From the NCBI GenBank assembly GCA_964552655.1, contig CAZKHG010000008.1, positions 37,674-101,673 of the forward strand: 64,000 bases of DNA. Reading direction: 5' to 3'. Made by a program: the position numbers and the translations under genes. The notes under the pieces were generated by a model, which was not told the DNA's origin, ran no database searches, and saw nothing but the letters and a program-made list of their open reading frames with translations. Positions 16,815 to 24,777 of the stretch are shown here, piece after piece. Position 1 is the first letter of the stretch. Every line of letters starts with the position of its first letter. The stretch is from CAZKHG01 sp964552655. Lineage in GTDB: Bacteria; Bacteroidota; Bacteroidia; Bacteroidales; Tenuifilaceae.

Positions 16815-17279
16815 ATGAGTGAGTTAGAAAACATGGATCCCGAATTTTTTGAAGCAGGAAGGCAAAACCCGTTTACTGTACCCCAGGGATATTTTGAGTC
16901 CTTACCTACCAGGGTTCAGAATTATTGTCAGGAGAAAGATGTGTTAAATGAAAAACCAAACTGGCTCCTTGCATTAAAATCACAATTGGCTTTAGCCGGT
17001 GGGTTTTTACTTCTTGTGCTCCTGGGCTATACTGGCTATTATTACGGAACTACAATAAACCAGCTTAACCTTAATGCTGAGCCCGATTATATTAAAATAG
17101 TTGAAAAGCAAATAACTGAATTTGATGAAGTGGAACTGTACGATGCAATTCTCAATGGTTCTAAACCCAAAAAAGATTCATTGGTTAAACCTTATGATGA
17201 TGAGATTATTCATTACCTGCTAAGAGAAAACCTTGATAACGTTACACTAATTGAACATTCCAAAGATATAAAACCATGA
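16815..17279 (+). CDS. One-pass membrane protein, probable anti-sigma partner
   Basis: A 154-aa protein with an N-terminal cytoplasmic stretch containing 'NPFTVPQGYFESLPTRV', one membrane segment at about 57-77 and an acidic C-terminal part outside. The 'PF.VP.GYFE.LP' motif is frequent in Bacteroidetes proteins encoded directly after ECF sigma factors. No zinc-type anti-sigma (ZAS) Cys/His motif is present. It starts 43 bp after the sigma gene and overlaps the next gene by 4 bp (ATGA), which indicates translational coupling. Role as anti-sigma factor is inferred from context. Confidence 0.6.
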   Translation: MSELENMDPEFFEAGRQNPFTVPQGYFESLPTRVQNYCQEKDVLNEKPNWLLALKSQLALAGGFLLLVLLGYTGYYYGTTINQLNLNAEPDYIKIVEKQITEFDEVELYDAILNGSKPKKDSLVKPYDDEIIHYLLRENLDNVTLIEHSKDIKP

Positions 17280-17725
17280 CCAGATTATTAAAATATATAA
17301 CAATTGCTCTTGTTTTTCTTTCTGTTCTTCCTTCGTGTAAAAAGAAATCTTCCTTTACGGAAGATGAGCTGAAAGCCCAGAAGATAGCTTTTTTTACCCA
17401 AAAATTAAGCCTAACCTCTGAGGAAGCTGAACGTTTTTGGCCCGTTTATAATGAGTATTGGGACAGGAAGAACCTGATTATCAAGGAAAAAAGGGCTGCT
17501 ATGAAGTATTGCGAGGAAAACCTCGACAAAATGACTGAAGAAGAAATAACACGATATGCCGATCTCTATATCAATTTCCAAAAGCAGGAAACTGACCTTT
17601 TAATTGAGTTTAATGATAAATTTAAGCAAGTTCTGCCGCACTATAAAGTTCTTAAGTTGTACCAAACCGATTATGATTTTAAGAACTATCTGATCCATCA
17701 GCTTAAAGGTTCTTCCAAAAAATAG
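17276..17725 (+). CDS. CpxP/Spy-like lipoprotein of an ECF operon
   Basis: A 149-aa lipoprotein (signal peptide 'MTRLLKYITIALVFLSVLPS' followed by Cys) with a helical, highly charged mature part. 'KIAFFTQKLSLTSEEAERFW' and 'QVLPHYKVLKLYQ' resemble the LTxxQ-type helices of CpxP/Spy periplasmic chaperone-sensors. Such proteins are the usual third gene of Bacteroidetes ECF operons. It overlaps the preceding gene by 4 bp. Confidence 0.7.
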   Translation: MTRLLKYITIALVFLSVLPSCKKKSSFTEDELKAQKIAFFTQKLSLTSEEAERFWPVYNEYWDRKNLIIKEKRAAMKYCEENLDKMTEEEITRYADLYINFQKQETDLLIEFNDKFKQVLPHYKVLKLYQTDYDFKNYLIHQLKGSSKK

Positions 17726-17727
17726 AG

Positions 17728-17749
17728 TAGGGCTATTTTATTAGCCCTA
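17728..17749. terminator. Hairpin between convergent operons
   Basis: An 8-bp perfect stem (TAGGGCTA / TAGCCCTA) with a 6-base loop sits between the CpxP-like gene and the minus-strand TPR gene, overlapping the latter's last codons. On the minus strand it is followed by a T-rich stretch (CTCTATTTTTT), so it may end both transcripts. The missing direct U-tract on the plus side lowers confidence. Confidence 0.5.
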
Positions 17750-18344
17750 AACCCTCTTTTGCCGATGTTTCACCCGGATTGTAAAGTATGGCTTTTTGAA
17801 ATAGCACTTTTGCCTCTCTGTTCTTTCCCAGCTGGTAGTTAGTCCATGCAAGCATTAGCAGGCTGTCGTAATCAAACGGGTAAAAATTTACAACTTTATC
17901 GAAGTATGTGTATGCCTGCTTGTAATCCTTCCGGTTGTAGCTGATCAGTCCCATTCTGTAAAGTACCAATGTGTTATTTGGGTCAATTGTTAATATTTTG
18001 TTGTACTGGCCAATCACAAAATCCCAGTTTCCCATGGCCGATGCCGGTAGAACAACCCCAAGCCTAGGCTCAATTGCCATAGGCATCAATGCTATGGCTT
18101 TATTGTAATACGCCATCGATTCTGAAAATTGCCCCTGGTTGTAAGTTAACCAACCCAACCGGAGATTCAGCTCATAGGATTTTTCATCATATATCGATTT
18201 TAAAGCAGTGGCGGCCTCTCCGTATTTCCCCGATTTCTCCTTTTCATAGCTGTCCGAAAAGGCTGAAAGCAGTTTAGAGAAATCCTGATTGTAAGCAAGG
18301 GTTGTCAATAGAAGAGCCAGAAAGGTTAAAATAATTCGTTTCAT
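17733..18344 (-). CDS. Exported TPR protein
   Basis: A 203-aa protein with a signal peptide (about 1-19, ending LAYNQ) and four to five tetratricopeptide repeats covering about 40-200 (for example 'LRLGWLTYNQGQFSESMAYY', 'VLYRMGLISYNRKDYKQAYT' and 'LLMLAWTNYQLGKNREAKVL'). It is a periplasmic scaffold. It is the last gene of the seven-gene operon and follows the TPR-barrel gene by 1 bp, so it is probably its partner. Confidence 0.8.
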   Translation of the reverse strand: MKRIILTFLALLLTTLAYNQDFSKLLSAFSDSYEKEKSGKYGEAATALKSIYDEKSYELNLRLGWLTYNQGQFSESMAYYNKAIALMPMAIEPRLGVVLPASAMGNWDFVIGQYNKILTIDPNNTLVLYRMGLISYNRKDYKQAYTYFDKVVNFYPFDYDSLLMLAWTNYQLGKNREAKVLFQKAILYNPGETSAKEGLGLIK

Positions 18345-18345
18345 G

Positions 18346-19626
18346 TTATTTGTGTTTTATTGTTAAACTTAAAATTGCACCATAAGAATCAGCTGGTTGT
18401 AAATTTGTTCTGGTAAAGTTTTCAAAGTTCCATGAATATGAGTAAGTGTTGTTGTAAAATGTTGTTAAAGAAATATTCGCATATTTGCCCAAAAGGAAAA
18501 TTAGGTTTATGTAAGCCGATTTATTGCCAACAGTATATGAGTTATTTACGAAGAATGCCCTGTTTCTGGAATTTAAAAAGGAATTGCCTTTAGACACTCC
18601 GGATTCAACCCACAAGAAGTTTGTTACTTTAAAACCGATATCCTGGTTCAGCTGGTAGGTCTTTCCCCACTTATTGTCATTCTGTAACATTCCGCTAGAT
18701 GTTATGTACAGGTTTAAATTACCCGTAGGGTAAACTGTAAATGTGGCTTCCCCTCTAACCTGATTCGATAATGAAAAATTACTTGCTGAAACACCCAGTT
18801 CACCGCGTACGTACCACGATCTCTTACTCAGACTAATTCCCTCGGCAAATTCTGTTCTTAACTCTTTCGAAAAGCGATTTCCCCTGGTTTGAACTTCAGT
18901 AACAGCACCGGAATAAAATGCACCATGGCCAAAGAAGCTTAGCTCCCAGCCGGGATAAAACAGCCTTGTGAATGAGCCATAAATTTGATTCTGAGTGAAG
19001 TCAGGCTCAATGCCTGTTGGGTAGGCATCGGAGTACATCAATCCATCTTTCCTGAAATTTTTATAGGCAAATGTTCCAAGCCACTTTTCACCTATGTACG
19101 TATTGAACCCCAAATCCAAACTTTGGGAGCTCGAGAGAGCCTCATAATAATACCCTGCAGGGATGTTTGTATTCAAAATTGCATCATTGTGAGTACTATA
19201 AGTAAAGCTAGAAAACAGGTATTTGAAAGTTGGTTTGATAACGGACCTTAGCTGCTTGTTAAGTTTGTTGTTTGGAATCCCTGACAGGTATGAATATGCA
19301 TCGTTTACCCTCCCTGAATAAATATAGCTGTAAAAAATGTACTCCCGGGAGATGGTATCTAAATCGTAGAAATTTAATGCTTTTGAGAAATTACTGACTG
19401 CACCAGAATATTTCCCACTGTTAAAGTCAATTATACCCATTCTCATCCTAAGGTAGTAGTAATCAATTTTGTTGGAAAGGAGTTTTTTACTTGTTGATTT
19501 GAATGCTTTAACATCTCCTTTGAGGAATGCTTCGTAGTTAAGCCTGTCCAGAGTTGGATAGTCTTCCTGGGCAAATACATTAATGGCAATCATTGCCAAA
19601 ATAATAGTTAGACCTTTGTATCGCAT
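18346..19626 (-). CDS. TPR plus outer-membrane beta-barrel protein
   Basis: A 426-aa protein with a signal peptide (ending NVFAQ), an N-terminal TPR-like helical part (about 25-130, 'YYLRMRMGIIDFNSGKYSGA') and a C-terminal half (about 140-426) of alternating aromatic/polar strands ending in a barrel-like strand. I do not recognise a named family. The start codon lies 18 bp inside the end of the upstream urea-transporter/M23 gene, which suggests coupled translation. Together with the following TPR protein it may form an outer-membrane complex for the operon's product. Confidence 0.65.
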   Translation of the reverse strand: MRYKGLTIILAMIAINVFAQEDYPTLDRLNYEAFLKGDVKAFKSTSKKLLSNKIDYYYLRMRMGIIDFNSGKYSGAVSNFSKALNFYDLDTISREYIFYSYIYSGRVNDAYSYLSGIPNNKLNKQLRSVIKPTFKYLFSSFTYSTHNDAILNTNIPAGYYYEALSSSQSLDLGFNTYIGEKWLGTFAYKNFRKDGLMYSDAYPTGIEPDFTQNQIYGSFTRLFYPGWELSFFGHGAFYSGAVTEVQTRGNRFSKELRTEFAEGISLSKRSWYVRGELGVSASNFSLSNQVRGEATFTVYPTGNLNLYITSSGMLQNDNKWGKTYQLNQDIGFKVTNFLWVESGVSKGNSFLNSRNRAFFVNNSYTVGNKSAYINLIFLLGKYANISLTTFYNNTYSYSWNFENFTRTNLQPADSYGAILSLTIKHK

Positions 19627-21785
19627 ATTGCACTAGTTTCTAAATTAGTATCCTCCAGGCCAATGAATCCATCATTAGTGATTGTAATGTTGAAATTTCT
19701 GACCCATAATAATTTTTTAAAGCTGTACCCTGATATTTTGGATTTGTATACAGCATTATTCACATCGAATTCCGATCCGTTCAGGGTTAACTCTACCTCA
19801 CTTTCAGATGTGAGGTATATAAAGAAAGGTGATATAAAATCCTGAAGAAAGAGACGGATACCATTAAAGGTTTTATTTATTGGCAGATGATCCTTTAGCT
19901 TATAATCCTTGAGGTTCACAAGGTGAATCCTGAATGCTGCAAGGTAAAAAGAGTACAGAAGAGATTTCCGTGAACCCTCGAAATGGTAGAAGTAAAAGAA
20001 TACCCCATCATTGTAAAAATAGGCAAATGAGTTGGTTGATTTGCAATGAATATACTGTTTGTTAAAGCTGTTTGAAAGCACCTCCCATTCCTCATTTCTT
20101 TTACCAGTAGGGTCATTTATCGACCAGCTAAACCTTTTCCCTGGAATAAGTTTAAATTCCTTATTGAGCAATGGAACCGCCTCAAGCGATGATACACGAT
20201 CATTCTCTTTCGGGTAGCTGTATGTCTCAATTGAAACGCCATTTAAGATATAAGCTGTAATTGGGTACTTTAGTGTACCTGAGCTGATGTTTTGGGTGGA
20301 TTGCAGCTGAAAATGCAGGTGAGGGAATGGCGATCTGCCGGAGTTACCAACTTTACCAATTATCTGCCCTTTTTTAACAGCTTCTCCTTTTTTTACAACA
20401 ATAGAATTTTTCTGTAGGTGGGAAAGTTTACTGTACAGAAAATCAGCATGTTTGATAACAATCGTGTTGCCCCAGTTCTTGTTAATATTAACTTCTCCTG
20501 GTTGATTATCGTCAATGCCATCTTCTACCTCAACAACGGTTCCATCGGCCGGGGCAATAATGGTTTTCCCATAGCAATAATAATCAGCTAGCTGATTCCC
20601 CAGGTTACAGAATTGTACCCCATCATTATTAATTACAAAGTCCCATGCTTCAGCCCAGCTGTCCTTATGGGTATATTCACCATGATGGCCCTGGCTTACT
20701 GTCCACTCACCCCAAAATGGTAAATAAATAGGGACATATAAAGTGTTTGGAAATCTTTTTGAAAAACTTTGAAACGAATAAAGGTTTTTCTCAGGAGACC
20801 CCTCCTGAATCTGCACCTCAACCGGTTTCTGTGCTTTAGTTCTGAACCTGAGGGTATATAGAAAAAGCAGTACGATAACGTTAAATGGCAATGAGTAAAC
20901 AGGCAGCCCCAAAGTTTCATTTAGCAGAAAAAATCCGGCTGCAACTACAGCAATTACTGGCATTATCAGTCCAGCCCAAATAAACGAGTGTTTATCAGGA
21001 ATATAAAAATATCCGCCGATGGCAATTGCAGTTAAAATAAAATTGAAGCCAATATAGCCATATCCCAACTTGTTGAGTTCAATCCCTAGAAGCGAATATG
21101 CAATAAATGCAATTGCGTAGCCAAATACTGAGAGTAAAAATGTTATCCGCGAGAATGAAATTAATGCAATAGCTACAACTATTCCCGCTAATATATTGAA
21201 CTGGAAGAAAATGGCTCCCAATGACATGAAATACCCATTTATCAGGTTGGAGGTGATATGTTCAATCCACCAGTTATGAATTGATACCAGGGGCAACCCT
21301 CCAATTTCGAAAAGGCGGTTCATGATAAACACGCCGCTTTCGTTGTCAAATATCCCTGAAATCATTTTGCTGGCAGGCAGAATAAGCCAAATACTAAGCA
21401 GAAAAGGCATCGACAAGTAGGGAAGGTAGTATTTCCCAATAATTCCCTGTAATGCGATCGTAAACAGCAACGCCAGGAAGCCCGCAATCACTGCAATGAT
21501 GGCAATCTGAAGGCTTAACTCATAATGATAGCCTAACCCCAAACCCACAAGCACACTATTAAATCCATATAAGCCTTTGCTTACCCGGGTGTTGTCAAAA
21601 TTAAGGTAAACAGCTGTTAAATTGGCTGTAAATACAGCCAGAACTCCACACACGCCTGCTTTAAAATCCAGGAAAGAAACCAGCAGCAATGGTATTCCAA
21701 ACCAGTAACTTTCTGAAAAGAAAATTTGGGAGTAGCTCCTGAGGAGCCCATTGGTAAAAAGTTTAATATCGCTTCTGGTAAACAT
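19608..21785 (-). CDS. Urea transporter-like membrane domain fused to M23 metallopeptidase
   Basis: A 725-aa fusion. Residues about 1-315 hold some ten membrane helices resembling the urea transporter (UT) family ('YWFGIPLLLVSFLDFKAGVC', 'SKGLYGFNSVLVGLGLGYHY', 'YLPYLSMPFLLSIWLILP'). Residues about 355-500 are a LytM/M23 peptidase with its zinc and catalytic residues: a His-rich 'GHHGEYTHKDSWAEAWDF' segment (His and Asp ligands), 'PADGTVVEVEDG', 'KLSHLQ', and 'HLHFQL' (HxH). About 225 further residues of unknown fold follow. M23 enzymes cut peptidoglycan cross-links or Gly-rich peptides. It lies 8 bp after the decarboxylase gene. Confidence 0.8.
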   Translation of the reverse strand: MFTRSDIKLFTNGLLRSYSQIFFSESYWFGIPLLLVSFLDFKAGVCGVLAVFTANLTAVYLNFDNTRVSKGLYGFNSVLVGLGLGYHYELSLQIAIIAVIAGFLALLFTIALQGIIGKYYLPYLSMPFLLSIWLILPASKMISGIFDNESGVFIMNRLFEIGGLPLVSIHNWWIEHITSNLINGYFMSLGAIFFQFNILAGIVVAIALISFSRITFLLSVFGYAIAFIAYSLLGIELNKLGYGYIGFNFILTAIAIGGYFYIPDKHSFIWAGLIMPVIAVVAAGFFLLNETLGLPVYSLPFNVIVLLFLYTLRFRTKAQKPVEVQIQEGSPEKNLYSFQSFSKRFPNTLYVPIYLPFWGEWTVSQGHHGEYTHKDSWAEAWDFVINNDGVQFCNLGNQLADYYCYGKTIIAPADGTVVEVEDGIDDNQPGEVNINKNWGNTIVIKHADFLYSKLSHLQKNSIVVKKGEAVKKGQIIGKVGNSGRSPFPHLHFQLQSTQNISSGTLKYPITAYILNGVSIETYSYPKENDRVSSLEAVPLLNKEFKLIPGKRFSWSINDPTGKRNEEWEVLSNSFNKQYIHCKSTNSFAYFYNDGVFFYFYHFEGSRKSLLYSFYLAAFRIHLVNLKDYKLKDHLPINKTFNGIRLFLQDFISPFFIYLTSESEVELTLNGSEFDVNNAVYKSKISGYSFKKLLWVRNFNITITNDGFIGLEDTNLETSAICDTKV

Positions 21786-21793
21786 TGATGATA

Positions 21794-23140
21794 TTATTTT
21801 AAATGATCAGGTATAACCTCATTTTCAGTGATATTTTCTATAGTCTCTTGCCTCCGGATTAAATCCACCTCCCCTGCAGAATTAATAAGAACAACATTTG
21901 GTCGCATATTAATGAATTGTAACCATTGCGTATTATTATAGGCACCAGTACGGGTGATTAGGAATTTATCGCCACGCTTAAAAAGCGGTAGCATTGCCGA
22001 TGGCCTGATAACATCAATATTCATACATAAAGGCCCGTAAATAACCGTATCCTCAAGTATTCCTGTGTAGTTTTTTATAGGAAAAATCTTATGATCGTAC
22101 CAAAAAGATGTAAAAAGCAGGTTAACCCCAACATCAGTAATAAGCGCTCTCCTGCCATCCGACAATCTTTTATTTGCAATAACAGAACCGGCAATGTTCC
22201 CGGCATCATCAATCAATGCTCGTCCTGTTTCCAGGATTAGCAACGGGAGTTTATCCGGTTTGATCTGTGAGTTTATTAAAGCGGATGTAATTGCTTCTGC
22301 ATACTCATCAAACGAAGGAGTGGTGTCCTCACCGGAAAGGTAAGCTCCGCGCAGTGTATTCTTTGAGGCAAAACCACCTCCAACATCAATGTAGCTTAGT
22401 GAATGGCCGAATTTTTGATCGAGCCGATAAGCCAGGTCAGCCAGTTTTGAGGTTGCAATTCTATAAGCTTCGGTTGTCATAATGTAGGTGCCAATATGAG
22501 TGTGCAACCCTACCAGTTTCAACTTACTGTTAAGCATGATCCGGTTAAGGGCATCCCATGCTTCACCGTTTTCGTAGTTAAAGCCAAACCTGTCCCATTT
22601 AGGGTAAATGCCGACATCCATGTTTACTCTGATTGCCACTTTTGCCTCGATACCATTTTTCTGGCAGATGTTGATGATTGAGAACAGCTCATCGAAATGA
22701 TCAATATGGATGTATGAATTATTCCGGATTGCTTTTTCGAGTTCAATATCGCTCTTGCCGGGGCCGTTGAACAGGATATTCTCGCCCTTCACCCCGTTTG
22801 TTAAAGCCTTATCGTACTCAAATCCCGATACAACCTCAGCCCAGGAACCTTCCTGGTGAAAAATCCTACAGATGGAATCGAGGTAGTTCGTTTTATAGCT
22901 CCACGCCAGTTTAACTTTTGGGTATCTGATGCTGAATGCTTTTTTAAGGTCATTAACATTTTTCCTGATAGTTTTTTCTGAGTAGAAATAAAGGGGCGAC
23001 CCAAATTTGCTCACTAAATCCTCAATTTTTACACCATCAATGGTTGATATGGGTGCCAGTCTGGCATTCATCCCATGCTTTGATGGCATTCCGGGATTAA
23101 GCTTGTTGATCACCGGGCGTTCAAAAATCTCTTTTTCCAT
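21794..23140 (-). CDS. PLP-dependent decarboxylase (ornithine/DAP decarboxylase fold, type III)
   Basis: A 448-aa enzyme from the ATG at 23140 (a TTG lies two codons upstream). The PLP lysine is in 'VKLAWSYKTNY', followed by 'HTHIGTYIMT', the glycine loop 'YIDVGGGFAS' and 'LLILETGRALIDDAG'. The C-terminal active-site motif is 'GPLCMNIDVI': the Cys is kept but the Glu of the diaminopimelate decarboxylase motif (C-E-S-x-D) is Met, so the substrate is probably not diaminopimelate. It follows the ATP-grasp gene by 35 bp. A ligase/decarboxylase pair recalls BtrJ/BtrK, which load and decarboxylate glutamate on a carrier protein; the comparison is inference. Confidence 0.85.
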   Translation of the reverse strand: MEKEIFERPVINKLNPGMPSKHGMNARLAPISTIDGVKIEDLVSKFGSPLYFYSEKTIRKNVNDLKKAFSIRYPKVKLAWSYKTNYLDSICRIFHQEGSWAEVVSGFEYDKALTNGVKGENILFNGPGKSDIELEKAIRNNSYIHIDHFDELFSIINICQKNGIEAKVAIRVNMDVGIYPKWDRFGFNYENGEAWDALNRIMLNSKLKLVGLHTHIGTYIMTTEAYRIATSKLADLAYRLDQKFGHSLSYIDVGGGFASKNTLRGAYLSGEDTTPSFDEYAEAITSALINSQIKPDKLPLLILETGRALIDDAGNIAGSVIANKRLSDGRRALITDVGVNLLFTSFWYDHKIFPIKNYTGILEDTVIYGPLCMNIDVIRPSAMLPLFKRGDKFLITRTGAYNNTQWLQFINMRPNVVLINSAGEVDLIRRQETIENITENEVIPDHLK

Positions 23141-23175
23141 AACCAATATTTTCTTAAAGAATTAAAATTCGTTTT

Positions 23176-24222
23176 TTACAATTCTCCCTGGGTTGTAAGC
23201 TTGGAAAAGCATTCCAGGTCAACAATCATGTCGTATGAGTAACGGACGAACATTTTCCCAACCTGATATGAGGAATATGGCTCAACAGGTATTCCAAGAA
23301 TTAATTTGAGAAGTGCTTCGGGCAGGTTTTGACCTGCACCCACAGCAAGGTAAACCCATGCGGGGATCCTGGGGTTAATTTCCAGCAGGTAGAATTTACC
23401 TTCCTGATTTTTAATTAGTTCAAGTTCCATTCCACCACGCCACCTGGTTTGGGATATTATTTTCTGAGCCAATTCAAGCATCCGGGGTTCATTTAAAGTG
23501 ATACCGCCCCAGGCTTTCCCCTTATCCGTTATATATTGCTTGCGCATGGGTACAGCACTAACCATTTTCCCGTTGCCATCGCCCAGCGCAATAACATTGA
23601 CTTCGGTTCCTTTCACATATTCCTGCAAAATTACAGGAAGCCCCCATTTGGCTGAAATTTTTGAAAAATATTGAACTGCCTGTTCCTGCGAGTAGGCAAC
23701 GTAAGCATCATAATATTTTCCCTTTACCATAACGGGGTACTGCATAGATTTTAGCTCATTATCCAAATCATTGGTGCTAAAAACTTCTGTTCCGGCCGGT
23801 ACATCAACGCCATATTTTTTCCCGTACTTTGGCAGGTTCGATTTATGCCGCTCCTCAAACTGTTCAAGTGTGGGCAGAAACGATTTTATACCAATTGCTT
23901 TTAGCTGTTCCTCGAGCTTGATGAATGAAAAAAGTTCTGCATCGAAGTTGGGGATGATTGCCTCAATATTCTCCTTTTCCTGTATATACTGCAACCTTTC
24001 AAGAAGCGCATCTTTACCCTCGGTTGGGTATGGAATCATATAGGTTTTATCAACCAGATCCTTCATATAGATACCTGGCTCCAGGTGTTCGTAGGCTAAC
24101 CCGATGATTCTGGCATCAAAAAAGTTCGATTCTTTAATACCTCTTATTACCGGGATTCCGGGGCCCGGGCTGTCAATGTTATTTAACCCAGTAACAGCTA
24201 CAGTAACTTTTCTTCCGCTCAT
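23176..24222 (-). CDS. ATP-grasp carboxylate-amine ligase
   Basis: A 348-aa ATP-grasp enzyme. A pre-ATP-grasp Rossmann part (1-110, 'KVTVAVTGLNNIDSPGPGIP') precedes the ATP-binding lobes: 'YPVMVKGKYYDAYVA' (lysine contact), 'VILQEYVKGTEVNVIALGD', 'GGMELELIKNQEGKFYLLEI' and 'NPRIPAW' (Mg ligands E and N). It resembles the carbamoyl-phosphate-synthase-like group that joins an acyl-phosphate to an amine. It starts 4 bp after the PqqD-like gene, so ligase and recognition protein are probably made together. Substrate unknown. Confidence 0.88.
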   Translation of the reverse strand: MSGRKVTVAVTGLNNIDSPGPGIPVIRGIKESNFFDARIIGLAYEHLEPGIYMKDLVDKTYMIPYPTEGKDALLERLQYIQEKENIEAIIPNFDAELFSFIKLEEQLKAIGIKSFLPTLEQFEERHKSNLPKYGKKYGVDVPAGTEVFSTNDLDNELKSMQYPVMVKGKYYDAYVAYSQEQAVQYFSKISAKWGLPVILQEYVKGTEVNVIALGDGNGKMVSAVPMRKQYITDKGKAWGGITLNEPRMLELAQKIISQTRWRGGMELELIKNQEGKFYLLEINPRIPAWVYLAVGAGQNLPEALLKLILGIPVEPYSSYQVGKMFVRYSYDMIVDLECFSKLTTQGEL

Positions 24223-24226
24223 TTGC

Positions 24227-24469
24227 TTAATCTTCTAACAGGTTATTAATTCGCAAATCGTTGATAAAATCAACGAGGTATCTTTCTGCTGTCTCTTTAT
24301 CGGTATCATATTTATCAATTAATAGGGAGGTGATTTGATCAGTCCCTTTTCCCTCCCTGATCAGAAAAAGAATCTCTTTTCCTGTGTTATTCAACGTAAA
24401 AGAATCTCCGGTAGATGGGTCGAACACAAACCCATTTTCGCTTACAGCAACATTACTTTTGATAATCAT
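24227..24469 (-). CDS. PqqD-like protein (peptide recognition element)
   Basis: An 80-aa protein that fits the PqqD winged-helix fold over its full length: 'VSENGFVFDPSTGDSFTLNN', then 'TGKEILFLIREGKGTDQITS' and 'DKETAERYLVDFINDLRINN'. PqqD-type domains (RRE) hold the leader of a precursor peptide for a modifying enzyme. It is encoded 34 bp after a 43-aa peptide gene and 4 bp before an ATP-grasp ligase, exactly where such an adaptor would be expected. Radical-SAM and HprK-type partners often seen with PqqD are not in the window. Confidence 0.85.
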   Translation of the reverse strand: MIIKSNVAVSENGFVFDPSTGDSFTLNNTGKEILFLIREGKGTDQITSLLIDKYDTDKETAERYLVDFINDLRINNLLED

Positions 24470-24503
24470 AACAATGTATTATATGTTAAAAATTAGAGTT
24501 GAT

Positions 24504-24635
24504 TTATAAGGCAAAAACCGTTAATAGGGCTAGCATCAGGATAGTAATTGCTATCAAGGTGTTTTCTTTGGATTTAGAACTTTCATTATTGATATTTCTT
24601 GCAATCGCTTTCATGGCTTTATGTTTTTTAATCAT
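24504..24635 (-). CDS. 43-aa basic/membrane peptide, first gene of the PqqD operon
   Basis: A short frame, ATG at 24635 and TAA at 24504-24506. The peptide begins MIKKHKAMKAIARNINNESS, strongly basic, followed by a Ser/Lys-rich stretch and a C-terminal hydrophobic segment of about 18 residues (LIAITILMLALLTVFAL). No Cys is present. It ends 34 bp before the PqqD-like gene and is the first possible gene of the operon. It could be a small membrane subunit or the peptide on which PqqD and the ligase act. An internal Met (residue 8) is an alternative start. Not recognised as a known family. Confidence 0.55.
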   Translation of the reverse strand: MIKKHKAMKAIARNINNESSKSKENTLIAITILMLALLTVFAL

Positions 24636-24751
24636 TTTTATTTGTTGTTTTGCATATTATACAACCATACTTATAAACACCCTACTTTTTGAATTTAATT
24701 TGTAATAAAAGGACACATGACAATAACCCCAAATAAAATTTTAATTTTACG

Positions 24752-24765
24752 GGAGTTTTAACTCC
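24752..24765 (+). promoter_or_regulatory. Small leader hairpin
   Basis: GGAGTT-TT-AACTCC forms a perfect 6-bp stem 12 bases before the ATG of the SPOR-domain gene. The GGAG would be hidden in the stem, so it may tune translation. The same stretch separates divergent operons. Confidence 0.3.
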
Positions 24766-24777
24766 TGATGATTTAAC

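Noticed and set aside
21794..23140. Diaminopimelate decarboxylase lysA of lysine synthesis
   Set aside because: The substrate-specific Glu is missing and the context is a PqqD/ATP-grasp operon without lysine genes.
24499..24705. A 68-codon frame on the plus strand, rich in Leu/Ile/Phe, between the divergent operons
   Set aside because: It is the complement of the 43-aa peptide gene on the minus strand, starts without supporting signals, and looks like the usual hydrophobic shadow of a Lys/Asn-rich frame.
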